The translations under genes were made by a program, and so were the position numbers. DNA of 61,880 nt, taken from contig JAIPCT010000010.1 of assembly GCA_021738065.1 (NCBI GenBank), forward strand, positions 1 through 61,880, in the 5' to 3' direction. Below the pieces are notes generated by a model, which saw nothing but the letters and a program-made list of their open reading frames with translations, searched no databases and was not told the DNA's origin. The DNA is from Burkholderiaceae bacterium. Lineage in GTDB: Bacteria; Pseudomonadota; Gammaproteobacteria; Burkholderiales; Rhodocyclaceae. Each line of letters starts with the position of its first letter. Positions within the stretch are counted from its first letter, which is position 1. This document shows, piece after piece, positions 43,135 to 52,509 of this stretch.

Positions 43135-44922
43135 TCAGTTGCGTTGTGCACTCGCGGGATCGCCTGGATGCCCCTGCGCCGTCGCGGCAAATTGCAGACG
43201 CGCCAGATGGGCATACAGTCCATCCTGGCGCACCAGTTCGGCGTGGGTGCCGGTTTCGACGATGCGGCCCTGATCCATCACCACGATGCGGTCGGCTTTC
43301 TGCACCGTGGCGAGGCGATGGGCGATGACCAGGGTGCTGCGGTTTTTCATCAGCTTTTCGAGTGCCGCCTGCACCAGGCGTTCGCTCTCGGCATCGAGCG
43401 CCGAGGTGGCTTCGTCAAGCAGCAGGATCGGGCGATCGGCCAGCAAAGCGCGGGCGATGGCGATGCGCTGGCGCTGCCCGCCCGACAGACGCACACCGCG
43501 CTCGCCCAGGTCGGTGTCGTAGCCTTGCGGCAACTGGCTGACGAACTCGTCGGCATGGGCGGCGACACAGGCCGCGCGAACTTCCTCGGGGCTGGCATCG
43601 GGGCGGGCATAGCGCACGTTCTCCAGCGCGCTGGTGGCGAAAATCACCGCATCCTGCGGCACCAAGGCGATGCAGCGCCGCACCGCAAGCGGATCGGCAG
43701 TCGACAGCTCGATGTTGTCGAGACTGAGGCGTCCCGCTTGCGGATCGTAAAAGCGCAGCAGCAGCTGAAACACCGTGGTCTTGCCGGCGCCCGAGGGACC
43801 GACCAGGGCCACGGTTTCGCCGGGCGAAACGGCGAGGCTGAAGTTGCCTAGCGCAATCGTGTCGGGCCGCGACGGGTAGCGGAAGCTGACGTCGTCAAAC
43901 TGGATGGCGCCTTGCGGGCGTGCGGGCAGAGGCACGGGGTTCGCCGGTAGGGTGACTTCGGGTTGGGCCGCCAGCAGTTCGAGCAGGCGCTCGGTGGCGC
44001 CGGCGGTGCGCTGCAGGTCGCCCCAGGTTTCGGACAGGGCGCCGACCGCGCCGGCCACCAGCGCGGCGTAAAAGACGAAAGCGGAAAGCTGGCCGGGGCT
44101 GATGTCGCCGGCCAGCACGTCGTGGCCGCCGACCCAGAGAATCAGTGAGATCGCGCCGAAGACCAGGATCAGCACCGCAACCACCAGCGTGGCGCGATTG
44201 CGGATGCGTTCGAGCGAGGTGCGGAAGCCGCGCTCGACCAGTGCAGCAAAATCGTGACGGTCGGCTTCCTCGTGGCCATAGGCCTGGACGATGCGGATCT
44301 CGTGGATGGTTTCGTCGATGCGGTTTCCCAGGTCGGCGACGCGATCCTGACTGATGCGCGCCAGGCGCCGCACGCGGCGACCGAACAACACGATGGGCGC
44401 CACCACCAGCGGCACGCCGCCCAGCACCAGCAGCGTCAGTTTGAGATTGGTGGTGAACAGCATGGCCAGACCGCCGATCAGGATCAGCAGGTTGCGCAGG
44501 GCGATGGAAAGGCTGGAGCCAATGGCCTGTTCGATCAGCGTGGTGTCGGCCGTGAGCCGCGATATGACGGCGCCGGTTCGTCCCTGCTCGAAGTACGAAG
44601 GCGGCAGGGTCAGCAAATGGTCGAAGACGCGGCGTCGCAGATCGGCGGTGACGCGTTCGCCGAGCCACGATACGTTGTAAAAACGGACGTAGGTGGCGGC
44701 TGCGAGCAGGGCGATGACACCGAACATCATCATCAAGGCGCGGTCGAGCCAAGCCGGGTCGCCGGCGGCAAAGCCGCGGTCGATCACCGCGCGCAGTCCC
44801 TGACCGACGCCGAGCATGGCGACTGCGGCCACCACCAGCGCGATGGCCGCGAGAATCACGCGGCTGCGATAGGGTTTGAGCAGGGAAACAAAAACGCGGG
44901 CGGAGGATTTCAGATCGGACAT
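43135..44922 (-). CDS. ABC exporter, fused membrane and ATPase domains (MsbA-like)
   Basis: A 595-residue half-transporter: six membrane helices (about 20-300), then an ATPase domain with Walker A ALVGPSGAGKTT, signature LSGGQRQRIAIARALL, Walker B PILLLDEATSALD and H-loop VIAHRLAT, all intact. Homologous to MsbA-type lipid or drug exporters; acts as a dimer in the inner membrane. ATG 44922 (before SDLKSSARVF) is preferred; the longer frame adds 52 non-homologous residues. The methyltransferase follows 15 bases downstream. Confidence 0.9.
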   Translation of the reverse strand: MSDLKSSARVFVSLLKPYRSRVILAAIALVVAAVAMLGVGQGLRAVIDRGFAAGDPAWLDRALMMMFGVIALLAAATYVRFYNVSWLGERVTADLRRRVFDHLLTLPPSYFEQGRTGAVISRLTADTTLIEQAIGSSLSIALRNLLILIGGLAMLFTTNLKLTLLVLGGVPLVVAPIVLFGRRVRRLARISQDRVADLGNRIDETIHEIRIVQAYGHEEADRHDFAALVERGFRTSLERIRNRATLVVAVLILVFGAISLILWVGGHDVLAGDISPGQLSAFVFYAALVAGAVGALSETWGDLQRTAGATERLLELLAAQPEVTLPANPVPLPARPQGAIQFDDVSFRYPSRPDTIALGNFSLAVSPGETVALVGPSGAGKTTVFQLLLRFYDPQAGRLSLDNIELSTADPLAVRRCIALVPQDAVIFATSALENVRYARPDASPEEVRAACVAAHADEFVSQLPQGYDTDLGERGVRLSGGQRQRIAIARALLADRPILLLDEATSALDAESERLVQAALEKLMKNRSTLVIAHRLATVQKADRIVVMDQGRIVETGTHAELVRQDGLYAHLARLQFAATAQGHPGDPASAQRN

Positions 44923-45007
44923 GGCTTGGGCTGCGGGATTCGGGGTGCATTGTATGCCCCCGGGACTGGAGTTATAGTGAAGAGCCCATTCACGGCTCGG
45001 GCACATC

Positions 45008-45403
45008 ATGACATCACTTCCTCTGGCGTCGCTTGTCACCTTGCTGGTGGTCCTGCTGATGTTCGTCACCGGCATCAACGTGGCTTTGGCCCGGGGACGC
45101 TACGGCGTCCGGGCACCGGCCGTGACCGGACATGACATGTTCGAACGCGCTTTTCGCATTCAGATGAACACCCTGGAGAATGCGGCGCTGATGCTGCCAG
45201 CCTTGTGGCTGTATGCCGGTTTCATCGACGATCTTGGCGCCGGTGCGATGGGCGGCATCTGGCTCGCTGCCCGTGTCTGGTATGGCGTCGCCTATCAGAA
45301 GTCACCGTCCAGCCGGGGCGGCGGCTTCAGCGTCGCGCTGCTGGCAACTACGGGGCTCTGGCTCGGCGCGCTGTGGGGCCTGGTGCGGACCCTGCTGAAC
45401 TGA
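45008..45403 (+). CDS. MAPEG family membrane protein
   Basis: A 131-residue protein with four membrane helices. Family signature FRIQMNTLENAALMLPALWLY, with the ERxxxNxxE-like arrangement (FERAFRIQMNTLEN) of the glutathione-binding site, and GRVWYGVAYQ-like ARVWYGVAYQK. MAPEG proteins are microsomal/inner-membrane glutathione transferases or related enzymes. Divergent from the ABC exporter; 45 bases before the nuclease gene. Confidence 0.88.
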   Translation: MTSLPLASLVTLLVVLLMFVTGINVALARGRYGVRAPAVTGHDMFERAFRIQMNTLENAALMLPALWLYAGFIDDLGAGAMGGIWLAARVWYGVAYQKSPSSRGGGFSVALLATTGLWLGALWGLVRTLLN

Positions 45404-45448
45404 GCGGCGGACTTCGATGCATCCGGGAAGCCGAAAGCCGAAACAGCC

Positions 45449-45988
45449 GTGACTCAGCTGCGCCTTCTCCTCGTGCTGGGTCTGCTGCTGGGCGCGGGTC
45501 CTGTCCTCGCCGACAGCATCGAAGGGCGGGTGGTCGAAGTCGGCGATGGCGATACGGTCATCGTGGTCGATGCCGGAAACCGCCGGCACAAAATCCGGCT
45601 GGTGGGTATCGATGCGCCGGAAGCCAAACAGGCATTCGGCGCGGAATCGAAAAAGCATTTGGTCAGGCTCGTGCTCAATCGTTCCGTCACGGTGGTCGAC
45701 CCGACGCTGGACCAAAACGGGCACACCATCGCCAAGCTGATGGTGTCGGACCTCAACTGCAATCACCCGGCCTGCACCAGGATCCACGATGTCGGTCTGA
45801 TGCAGCTCATGGCGGGACTGGCCTGGTGGTATCGGGGATATCCACGCGAGCAGTCGGACTCCGATCGCGGTTACTACGAGTTTGCCGAGTTCGAGGCCAA
45901 GGCCAAACGCAAAGGCCTGTGGCAAGTCATCAATCCCGAGCCGCCGTGGGATTGGCGCAAGCGGACCCACAAGTCCTGGAGCAGTTGA
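45449..45988 (+). CDS. Secreted thermonuclease-like (SNase fold) protein
   Basis: A 179-residue protein with signal peptide (LRLLLVLGLLLGAGPVLA) and SNase OB-fold: VVEVGDGDTVIVV, IRLVGIDAPEAKQAFG (R50, E58) and AKLMV. The second catalytic arginine of the family (in DRYGR-type turn) is His92 here (DQNGHTIAK), so nuclease activity may be reduced or lost. Starts at GTG 45449. C-terminal NPEPPWDWRKRTHKSW is common in bacterial members, which can process DNA in the periplasm. Confidence 0.87.
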   Translation: MTQLRLLLVLGLLLGAGPVLADSIEGRVVEVGDGDTVIVVDAGNRRHKIRLVGIDAPEAKQAFGAESKKHLVRLVLNRSVTVVDPTLDQNGHTIAKLMVSDLNCNHPACTRIHDVGLMQLMAGLAWWYRGYPREQSDSDRGYYEFAEFEAKAKRKGLWQVINPEPPWDWRKRTHKSWSS

Positions 45989-46030
45989 GCGTCCGACGCG
46001 ATGTCGGTCAGTTGGCCGAAGAAAAAAATC

Positions 46031-46125
46031 TCACCACGGAGGGCACAGAGGTCACGGAGAAAGGCGGAGAGGCGGATCTGGGTTCTCGCTTGATGTCTCC
46101 GTGACCTCCGTGTACTCCGTGGTGA
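46031..46125. repeat. Long inverted repeat family 1, copy B
   Basis: 28-base arms with three mismatches (TCACCACGGAGGGCACAGAG... at 46031-46058, complement ending CTCCGTGGTGA at 46125), around 39 bases. Lies between two converging genes, like copy A. Confidence 0.85.
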
Positions 46126-46163
46126 TCATTTGCTTTTCCATCAATCATCTCGATGACCGACCA

Positions 46164-47333
46164 TCAGGGCCGATGCGGCGCGCTGGGCGCAATCAGCACT
46201 TTCCAGAACTCCCGGAAATAGAGCACGAAACAGCTTGCCCAGAGCAGGGCGGCCAGACCGATGGCGAGATGGCCGAGCCCAGGAACGCCGGATGCCAGGC
46301 GCAACACGGTGGCCCCGAACATCAGGGCAAAGGCCGCCAGCATGGGACGCGGCACGACCAGCGGGCGACCGGTATGGCGCAGGCTGACGCGGGTCATCAG
46401 GCCGAGCATCATCATGCCCAGGCTGCCGACCGTGAAGGCGTGCACCCAGACGCCTTCGGCGACAAGGCCGGTGAGTTCGGCGACGGCCTTGAGCACAAAG
46501 GCCACGATCAGCCAGGCAAAGCCCAGATGCATGACCAGCACCAGCGGCACGTCGGCGACCCGCCAGCCCTGCCAGCGCGCGCAACGCCAGCCATGGAACA
46601 GGGCGCATGCCAGCGCGCTGCCGCCGATCCATGCCGCTGGCGCGGCGGCAAGGTCGAGCGCGGCAAGCAGCAGCACTGCGGCGACGGCAAGTGTGTCCAG
46701 CAGCATGTTGAAGGGCGCCTGATCGCCACGGCCTTTTTCGCGCAGCGCATTACCGGTGAATATAGGTGCCAGCACGCCGCCCTTGAGGACATACAGCACG
46801 ATGAGGGCATACAGCGCAAGGTGCAAGGCGCGGCCGGCTTGCGCCGGGTTGTCGGTGAAGACGCCGTGATGGTAGAGCAGGTTGGCAGCGAAAAGCGCGG
46901 CCAGAATCGGTAGCAACAGCAGGTACAGGCGGTTGCGCGCTTCGAGTAACTGCGGGGTCAGCATGAGGAATAGCGCCGGAAACAGCAGGCAATCGACAAT
47001 CGCCGGCAGCAGCGCCGGCAGCCAGGGCGCAGCCCAGAAGGCGATGCGTCCGGCCAGCCAAAGGGCGACCAGCAGGATCAGCCGGCGCCCGCGAATCTCT
47101 TCCGTTGCGGCCCAACTGGGTAATGCTGTGAGGACGATGCCGGTGATGATTGCCGCCGAGAAGCCGAAGATGAACTCGTGCCCATGTTGCAGTCGCAGCG
47201 GAACTTCATCGATGGGAAGACTCCATGCGCCGAGATACGCTCCCAGCCAGGCCGCAAGCAGCAGCGGTGCGTAAAGCGCACCCATAAAATAGAAGGGCCG
47301 AAAGGCGCTGGACCAGAGCGGGGAAGAGATCAA
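46164..47333 (-). CDS. nnrS: NnrS family membrane protein
   Basis: A 389-residue polytopic protein, about 12 helices, with the NnrS N-terminus (PLWSSAFRPFYFMGALYAP), HGHEFIFGFSAAIITGIVLTA and later conserved His (LFHGWR, VMHLGFAWL, VHAFTVGSLGMMMLGLMTRVSLRHTGRP). NnrS binds heme and copper and eases nitrosative stress by protecting iron enzymes, so it suggests the host meets nitric oxide (e.g. during denitrification). Start is TTG 47333, with the family N-terminus directly after. It lies 33 bases after the oxidoreductase stop and could be co-transcribed. Confidence 0.9.
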   Translation of the reverse strand: MISSPLWSSAFRPFYFMGALYAPLLLAAWLGAYLGAWSLPIDEVPLRLQHGHEFIFGFSAAIITGIVLTALPSWAATEEIRGRRLILLVALWLAGRIAFWAAPWLPALLPAIVDCLLFPALFLMLTPQLLEARNRLYLLLLPILAALFAANLLYHHGVFTDNPAQAGRALHLALYALIVLYVLKGGVLAPIFTGNALREKGRGDQAPFNMLLDTLAVAAVLLLAALDLAAAPAAWIGGSALACALFHGWRCARWQGWRVADVPLVLVMHLGFAWLIVAFVLKAVAELTGLVAEGVWVHAFTVGSLGMMMLGLMTRVSLRHTGRPLVVPRPMLAAFALMFGATVLRLASGVPGLGHLAIGLAALLWASCFVLYFREFWKVLIAPSAPHRP

Positions 47334-47366
47334 GACCGGGTTGGCATCGAGTGGGGTGAGTCCGGA

Positions 47367-50300
47367 TTATGCGGTAAGCGGCTCCCGCTCCGTTGGGTCG
47401 AGCGCGCGATTGAAATCCGCCATCAGCTCTTTCTGCTTTGCCAGCGCCAGCGCGACCGAGCGTTGCTTCACCGGGCCGTAACCGCGAATCGACTCCGGAA
47501 TGCCGGCGAGTGCCACTGCCTGGCTCAGATTGCCTGCTTCAAGCCGGTTCAGTACGTCGGCGATGCAGCGCTCGTAATCGGCGATCAGTTGGCGCTCCTG
47601 GCGGCGTTCTTCGATGTGGTCAAAGGGGTTGAACGACGTGCCGCGCAGAAACTTGAAGCGGGCGAGCAATTTCATCGCCGGCATCAACCAGGGGCCGAAG
47701 CGGATTTTCCTGGGCTCGTCTCCCGGCTTGGCACCGCGGCTCCAGGGCAGGGTGACATGAAAATTGAGCCGGTAGTCGCCTTCGAAATTGGCTGCCAGCG
47801 CATTCTGGAAGTCCGCTTCGACAAAAAGGCGCGCGACCTCGAACTCGTCCTTGTAGGCCAGCAGTTTGAAGAAATTGCGCGCCACGGCTTCCGTCAGCGC
47901 CGTTGCCTGCCCGCGAAGCGGAGTCCCAGGTACGCAGAGCGAGCCAGCGCCGAGTTTTTGCTCCCTTTGCCGTGTTCGATCCACCAGGGCGAGGTAGCGC
48001 CGGGCGTAGGCCGCGTCCTGGTAGTGGGTCAGAAACACGCGGCGGCGCTCGATGGTTTCGTCCAGATTGATCGACAGCTTGTGTGTCGGAGCATCTGTTG
48101 TCCCGGCCGCGGCCAGCGCCTCGACGCCTTGCGGGTCAAGGGCGCAGCGGCGGCCCCAGTTGAAGGCGCGGCGATTGTCCTCGGCTCCGGCACCGTTGAG
48201 TTCGATCGCCTGCATCAGGGCCGGCAAGGAAAGCGGTATCAAGCCGCGCTGAAAAGCCAGGCCGAGCATGAAAATATTGGTGGCAATGGAATGTCCCATC
48301 AGGCGCGATGCCAGTCGGCCGGCGTCGACGAAGCTTGCCGCATCCGCGCCCACCGAATCCAGCACCGACTGCTCCATGGCGTCGGACGGAAAGCCTCGGT
48401 CGGGATTGCGCACGAACTCACCGGTAATGGTTCTTCCGGTGTTGATAATTGCGTGCGTGACGCCGGGCGCGGTTTTGGAAAGCGCGTCGTCGCTCACGGC
48501 AACGACAATATCGCAGCCGAGCAGGAGCGAGGCTTCACCGGTGGCGATTCGGGTTGAATGCAGTTGCTTCTGGTGATTTGCGATCCGCACGTGGGACATG
48601 ACGGCGCCGCCTTTTTGTGCCAGGCCGGTCATGTCGAGCACGGTGACGCCCTTGCCTTCGAGATGTGCCGCCATGCCGAGCAGGGCGCCAATGGTCACCA
48701 CGCCGGTGCCGCCGACGCCGGCGATGAGGATGCCGTAAGGCTCGTCGAGCTTGGGCTGCCGGGGTTCCGGCAGATCGGCGAACTTCTCGTTGGCAGACTC
48801 CAGAGCGCGGCCACGGCGGACCTGGCCGCCGTGCACGGTGACAATGCTTGGGCAGAAGCCGTTCACACAGGAATAGTCCTTGTTGCAGGAATGCTGATCG
48901 ATGGCGCGCTTGCGGCCGAACTCCGTCTCCAGCGGAATCACCGCAAGGCAGTTTGATTTGACGCTGCAATCGCCGCAGCCTTCGCAGACCATTTCGTTGA
49001 TGAATACACGTACGGAAGGGTCTGGAAACGTGCCGCGTTTGCGCCGGCGGCGCTTCTCGGCGGCACAGGTCTGGTCATAGATCAGGATGGTGACACCGGC
49101 TGTCTCGCGCAGTTCAATTTGAGTGGCTTCGAGTTCGTCGCGATGCCGAATCTGGATTCCCGGCGCGAAATCCCGCACGCTTGCGTACTTTTCCGGTTCG
49201 TCGGACATGACGATGATTCGCGCGACGTCTTCGGCAGCGAGCTGGCGCGTCAGTTGCGGCACGGTCAGCGTGCCGTCGAGCGCCTGGCCGCCGGTCATGG
49301 CGACGGCGTCGTTGTAGAGCAGTTTGTAGGTGATGTTGATCTTTCCCGCCACGGCGGCGCGAATCGCCAGCAGGCCGGAATGGAAGTAGGTGCCATCGCC
49401 CATGTTGGCGAACACGTGTTGCGTGCCGCTGTGTCCCGAGACGCCGAGCCAGGCCGCGCCTTCACCGCCCATGTGGGAAATGGTCACCGTATTGCGGCCC
49501 ATCATCACCGCCATCAGGTGGCAGCCGACACCGCCCAGCGCGCAACTGCCCTCGGGTACCTTGGTAGATTGATTGTGCGGACAGCCCGGGCAGAAATAGG
49601 GCGTGCGCATCAGCGTCACTCGCGGCTTGGACAAGGCACTCGCCTTGGTGTCGAGGAAGGCGATGTAGTCGGTGATGCGCGGCGCCTGATGAAAGCGGCC
49701 GAGGCGCGCGGCGATGGCGCGGGCGACGAGGGCAGGGGTCAGTTCGGCGGTGGGCGGCAACAGCCAGCGATTGACCGGGACCGGCCATTCGCCGGATTCA
49801 TCGAATTTGCCGATCACCCGCGGGCGCACGTCCTCGCGCCAGTTGTAGAGCATTTCCTTGAGTTGGTATTCAATGATCTGGCGTTTCTCTTCGACCACCA
49901 GAATCTCTTCCAGACCTTCGGCGAAATGACGCACCGAATCGGCTTCCAGCGGCCAGGGCATGCCCACCTTGAACAGGCGCAGGCCGATTTCGGCGGCGTA
50001 CTGTTCATCGATGCCGAGATCGTCGAGCGCCTGGCGTACGTCGAGATAGGCCTTGCCGCAGGCGATGATTCCCAGCCGCGGGCGGGGGCTGTCGAAAATG
50101 ATCCGGTTCAGTTTGTTGACGCGGGCATAGGCGATCGCCGCGTAAACCTTGAACTCCTGCAGACGGTGTTCCTGCGCCAGTTGCGGGTCGGGCCAGCGGA
50201 TATGCACGCCATCCTGCGGCAGGTGAAAATCCTCCGGAATGATGATCTTCAGTCGCTCGGGCGAGACGTCCACCGTGGCCGAACTCTCGGCGGTATCGGA

Positions 50301-50906
50301 GGTCACTTTCAGCGCTACCCAGCAGCCGGAGTAGCGCGACATGGCCCAGCCGTGCAGTCCGTAGTCGAGGTATTCCTGCAAATCTGCAGGGGCGAGTACC
50401 GGGATGCCGCAGGCGGAAAACATGTGCTCGCTCTGATGCGCAACGGCTGAAGAACGCGCCGAGGGATCGTCACCGGCAATCAGCAGCACGCCGCCATGTT
50501 TGGCGGTGCCGGCATGGTTGGCATGCTTGAACACGTCGCCGCAGCGGTCGACACCCGGCCCCTTGCCGTACCACATCGAAAAAATGCCGTCGAACTTTGG
50601 TTGCGGGAAAAAGTGGAGTTGCTGTGTGCCCCAGATCGCGGTGGCGGCAATGTCCTCATTGACGCCGGGTTGGAACTTGATGTCTTTTGCCTTGAGGAAT
50701 GCTTCGGCGGCATGCAGGGCCGTGTCAAGGCCGCCCAGCGGCGAACCGCGGTAGCCGGAGATATAGCCGGCGGTATGCAGGCCGGCAGCCTGATCGAGGG
50801 CGTGCTGCAACAGGGGCAGGCGTGCCAGCGCCTGCATCCCGGTAAGAAAGACGCGACCGTGTACAAGTCGGTACTTGTCGTCGAGTGAAACCTTTGCAAG
50901 ATTCAT
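47367..50906 (-). CDS. Indolepyruvate ferredoxin oxidoreductase, fused subunits
   Basis: A 1179-residue fusion of alpha and beta subunits plus C-terminal domain, like aryl-pyruvate:ferredoxin oxidoreductases of Azoarcus and Aromatoleum type. First part: SGYRGSPLGGLD, then the TPP-binding half (CPGCPHNQS, GEGAAWLGVSGHSGTQHVFANMGDGTYFHSG). Fe-S ligands: CEGCGDCSVKSNC and CNKDYSCVNGFC (two clusters). Then the gamma-type domain (ILIAGVGGTGVVTIGALLG). It decarboxylates aromatic 2-oxoacids (e.g. phenylpyruvate, indolepyruvate) to acyl-CoA, reducing ferredoxin. GGAGGGG precedes ATG 50906. Confidence 0.92.
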   Translation of the reverse strand: MNLAKVSLDDKYRLVHGRVFLTGMQALARLPLLQHALDQAAGLHTAGYISGYRGSPLGGLDTALHAAEAFLKAKDIKFQPGVNEDIAATAIWGTQQLHFFPQPKFDGIFSMWYGKGPGVDRCGDVFKHANHAGTAKHGGVLLIAGDDPSARSSAVAHQSEHMFSACGIPVLAPADLQEYLDYGLHGWAMSRYSGCWVALKVTSDTAESSATVDVSPERLKIIIPEDFHLPQDGVHIRWPDPQLAQEHRLQEFKVYAAIAYARVNKLNRIIFDSPRPRLGIIACGKAYLDVRQALDDLGIDEQYAAEIGLRLFKVGMPWPLEADSVRHFAEGLEEILVVEEKRQIIEYQLKEMLYNWREDVRPRVIGKFDESGEWPVPVNRWLLPPTAELTPALVARAIAARLGRFHQAPRITDYIAFLDTKASALSKPRVTLMRTPYFCPGCPHNQSTKVPEGSCALGGVGCHLMAVMMGRNTVTISHMGGEGAAWLGVSGHSGTQHVFANMGDGTYFHSGLLAIRAAVAGKINITYKLLYNDAVAMTGGQALDGTLTVPQLTRQLAAEDVARIIVMSDEPEKYASVRDFAPGIQIRHRDELEATQIELRETAGVTILIYDQTCAAEKRRRRKRGTFPDPSVRVFINEMVCEGCGDCSVKSNCLAVIPLETEFGRKRAIDQHSCNKDYSCVNGFCPSIVTVHGGQVRRGRALESANEKFADLPEPRQPKLDEPYGILIAGVGGTGVVTIGALLGMAAHLEGKGVTVLDMTGLAQKGGAVMSHVRIANHQKQLHSTRIATGEASLLLGCDIVVAVSDDALSKTAPGVTHAIINTGRTITGEFVRNPDRGFPSDAMEQSVLDSVGADAASFVDAGRLASRLMGHSIATNIFMLGLAFQRGLIPLSLPALMQAIELNGAGAEDNRRAFNWGRRCALDPQGVEALAAAGTTDAPTHKLSINLDETIERRRVFLTHYQDAAYARRYLALVDRTRQREQKLGAGSLCVPGTPLRGQATALTEAVARNFFKLLAYKDEFEVARLFVEADFQNALAANFEGDYRLNFHVTLPWSRGAKPGDEPRKIRFGPWLMPAMKLLARFKFLRGTSFNPFDHIEERRQERQLIADYERCIADVLNRLEAGNLSQAVALAGIPESIRGYGPVKQRSVALALAKQKELMADFNRALDPTEREPLTA

Positions 50907-51206
50907 CTGCAATCCCCTCCATGCGGCTTCGCACGCAGTTACAAGCTAGCGTGCGTTCCATTCCATGCGCGACCCCGGCCGGGGTCGCAGCGCTCAACGT
51001 CGTGGGCGTTGGCGGGCAGGTCGGGAGCTGTGCGTGGTGGTGCACCACCACGTTCTGTAACGCATCGAAATTTTGTGGGAAGGGGTCATGCGCGGTCGCC
51101 GCCCTGCACCACAAAGCTGCGACTGCCGGACAGTGGGTGTAGCTGCCCGGTGTGTCGCGCGGCCTTGGGCAAAGCTGGCATTGGTCTCATCGGCGTTCCG
51201 GCTGCG
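50907..51206. other. Gap with two perfect 20-bp palindromes
   Basis: No gene. At 50969-50988 GCGACCCCGGCCGGGGTCGC and at 51033-51052 CGTGGTGGTGCACCACCACG are both perfect palindromes, 44 bases apart. The first is 63 bases upstream of the oxidoreductase start. They may be operators for that gene, or terminators of the TRAP operon ending at 51207. Confidence 0.55.
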
Positions 51207-52499
51207 CTATTTGACGAACTGCGTCAGATACAGGGCGATGCCCGGGAAGGCGACGAGGATGGCCAAGCGCACGACGTCGGCGCCAACGAAGGGCATCACG
51301 CCGCGGAAGATGGTCTTGGTCGACACATCCGGCAGCACGCTGCGCAGGACGAAAACGTTGAGGCCGACCGGTGGCGTGATCATGCTGATTTCGGTAACGA
51401 CGACAACGATGATGCCAAACCAGATCAGGTCGTAGCCAAGGTGGGCAACCAGCGGATAGAACATCGGTACCGTCAGCAGGATCATCGACATGCTTTCGAG
51501 TACACAGCCGAGCGCGACGTAGATGATGAGGATGGCGATGATGACCAGAATCGGCGTGTCGCGGAAGCGTTCGGCGTAGGTCGTCAGTTCCCCGGGCATG
51601 CCCGACATGTTGATGAAGTTGGCAAAGATCAGTGCGCCGATCAGGATGGTGAAGATCATGCCCGTGGTGACGGCGCTATCCACCAGGATGTGGCGCAGCA
51701 TGCGCAAGTCCAGACCCTTGCGCATGATCAGGAATACCAGCGCACCGCCGGCACCGATGCCGGCGGCTTCGGTCGGCGTGAATACGCCGCCGTAGATGCC
51801 GCCGATGACAATGAGGAAAAGCGACAGCACGGCCCACACCTTGCCTAAAGCGACGAAGCGCTCGCCCCAGGGCATGGGGTCGCCGGGCGGGCCGGCCTTG
51901 GGGTCGAGTCGCACCGTAACCGCCACGGCGCCCATGTAGCAGATGATCGCAAGAATCCCGGGCAGAATGCCGGCGATGAACAACTTGCCGATGTTCTGCT
52001 CGGCGATGATGCCGTAGATGACCAGCACGACGCTGGGCGGGATCATGATGCCCAGGGTGCCGCCGGCGGCAATCGATCCGGTGGCGAGCGCGTCGGAGTA
52101 GCCATACTTGCGCATCGAGGGCATGGCGACTTTGGACATGGTGGCCGCAGTGGCCAGGCTCGAGCCGCAAATTGAGGAGAAACCTCCACAGGCGAGGATG
52201 GTCGCCATGGCGAGCCCGCCTTTGCGATGACCCAGGAAGGCGTAGGAAGCCCGATAGAGCTCGTTCGACAGCCCGGCTTGGGTCACCAGGTTGCCCATCA
52301 GGATGAAGAGCGGGACGATCGACAAGGTGTAGGACATTCCCGTCTCGAACGCCACCGTGCCGATCATGAAGAGAGCGGCCTGGGTGCTGACGATGTAGGC
52401 AAAGCCGGCAAAGCCGACTATGCCCATGGAAAAGGCGATGGGCAGACGCAGAAAAGTCAGGCCCAGCATGACGGCAAAGCCGATGAGCGCTTCAAACAT
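51207..52499 (-). CDS. dctM: TRAP transporter large permease (DctM)
   Basis: A 430-residue membrane protein with about 12 helices and DctM landmarks: MGIVGFAGFAYIVS, SIVPLFILMGNLV, GSSLATAATMSKVAMPSMRKYGY, GTLGIMIPPSVVLVIYGIIAEQNIGKLFIAGILPG. It is the proton/sodium-coupled channel half of a tripartite carboxylate transporter. Last gene of the TRAP operon; 10 bases after DctQ. Confidence 0.95.
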   Translation of the reverse strand: MFEALIGFAVMLGLTFLRLPIAFSMGIVGFAGFAYIVSTQAALFMIGTVAFETGMSYTLSIVPLFILMGNLVTQAGLSNELYRASYAFLGHRKGGLAMATILACGGFSSICGSSLATAATMSKVAMPSMRKYGYSDALATGSIAAGGTLGIMIPPSVVLVIYGIIAEQNIGKLFIAGILPGILAIICYMGAVAVTVRLDPKAGPPGDPMPWGERFVALGKVWAVLSLFLIVIGGIYGGVFTPTEAAGIGAGGALVFLIMRKGLDLRMLRHILVDSAVTTGMIFTILIGALIFANFINMSGMPGELTTYAERFRDTPILVIIAILIIYVALGCVLESMSMILLTVPMFYPLVAHLGYDLIWFGIIVVVVTEISMITPPVGLNVFVLRSVLPDVSTKTIFRGVMPFVGADVVRLAILVAFPGIALYLTQFVK

Positions 52500-52509
52500 A
52501 TCGTGTTAC

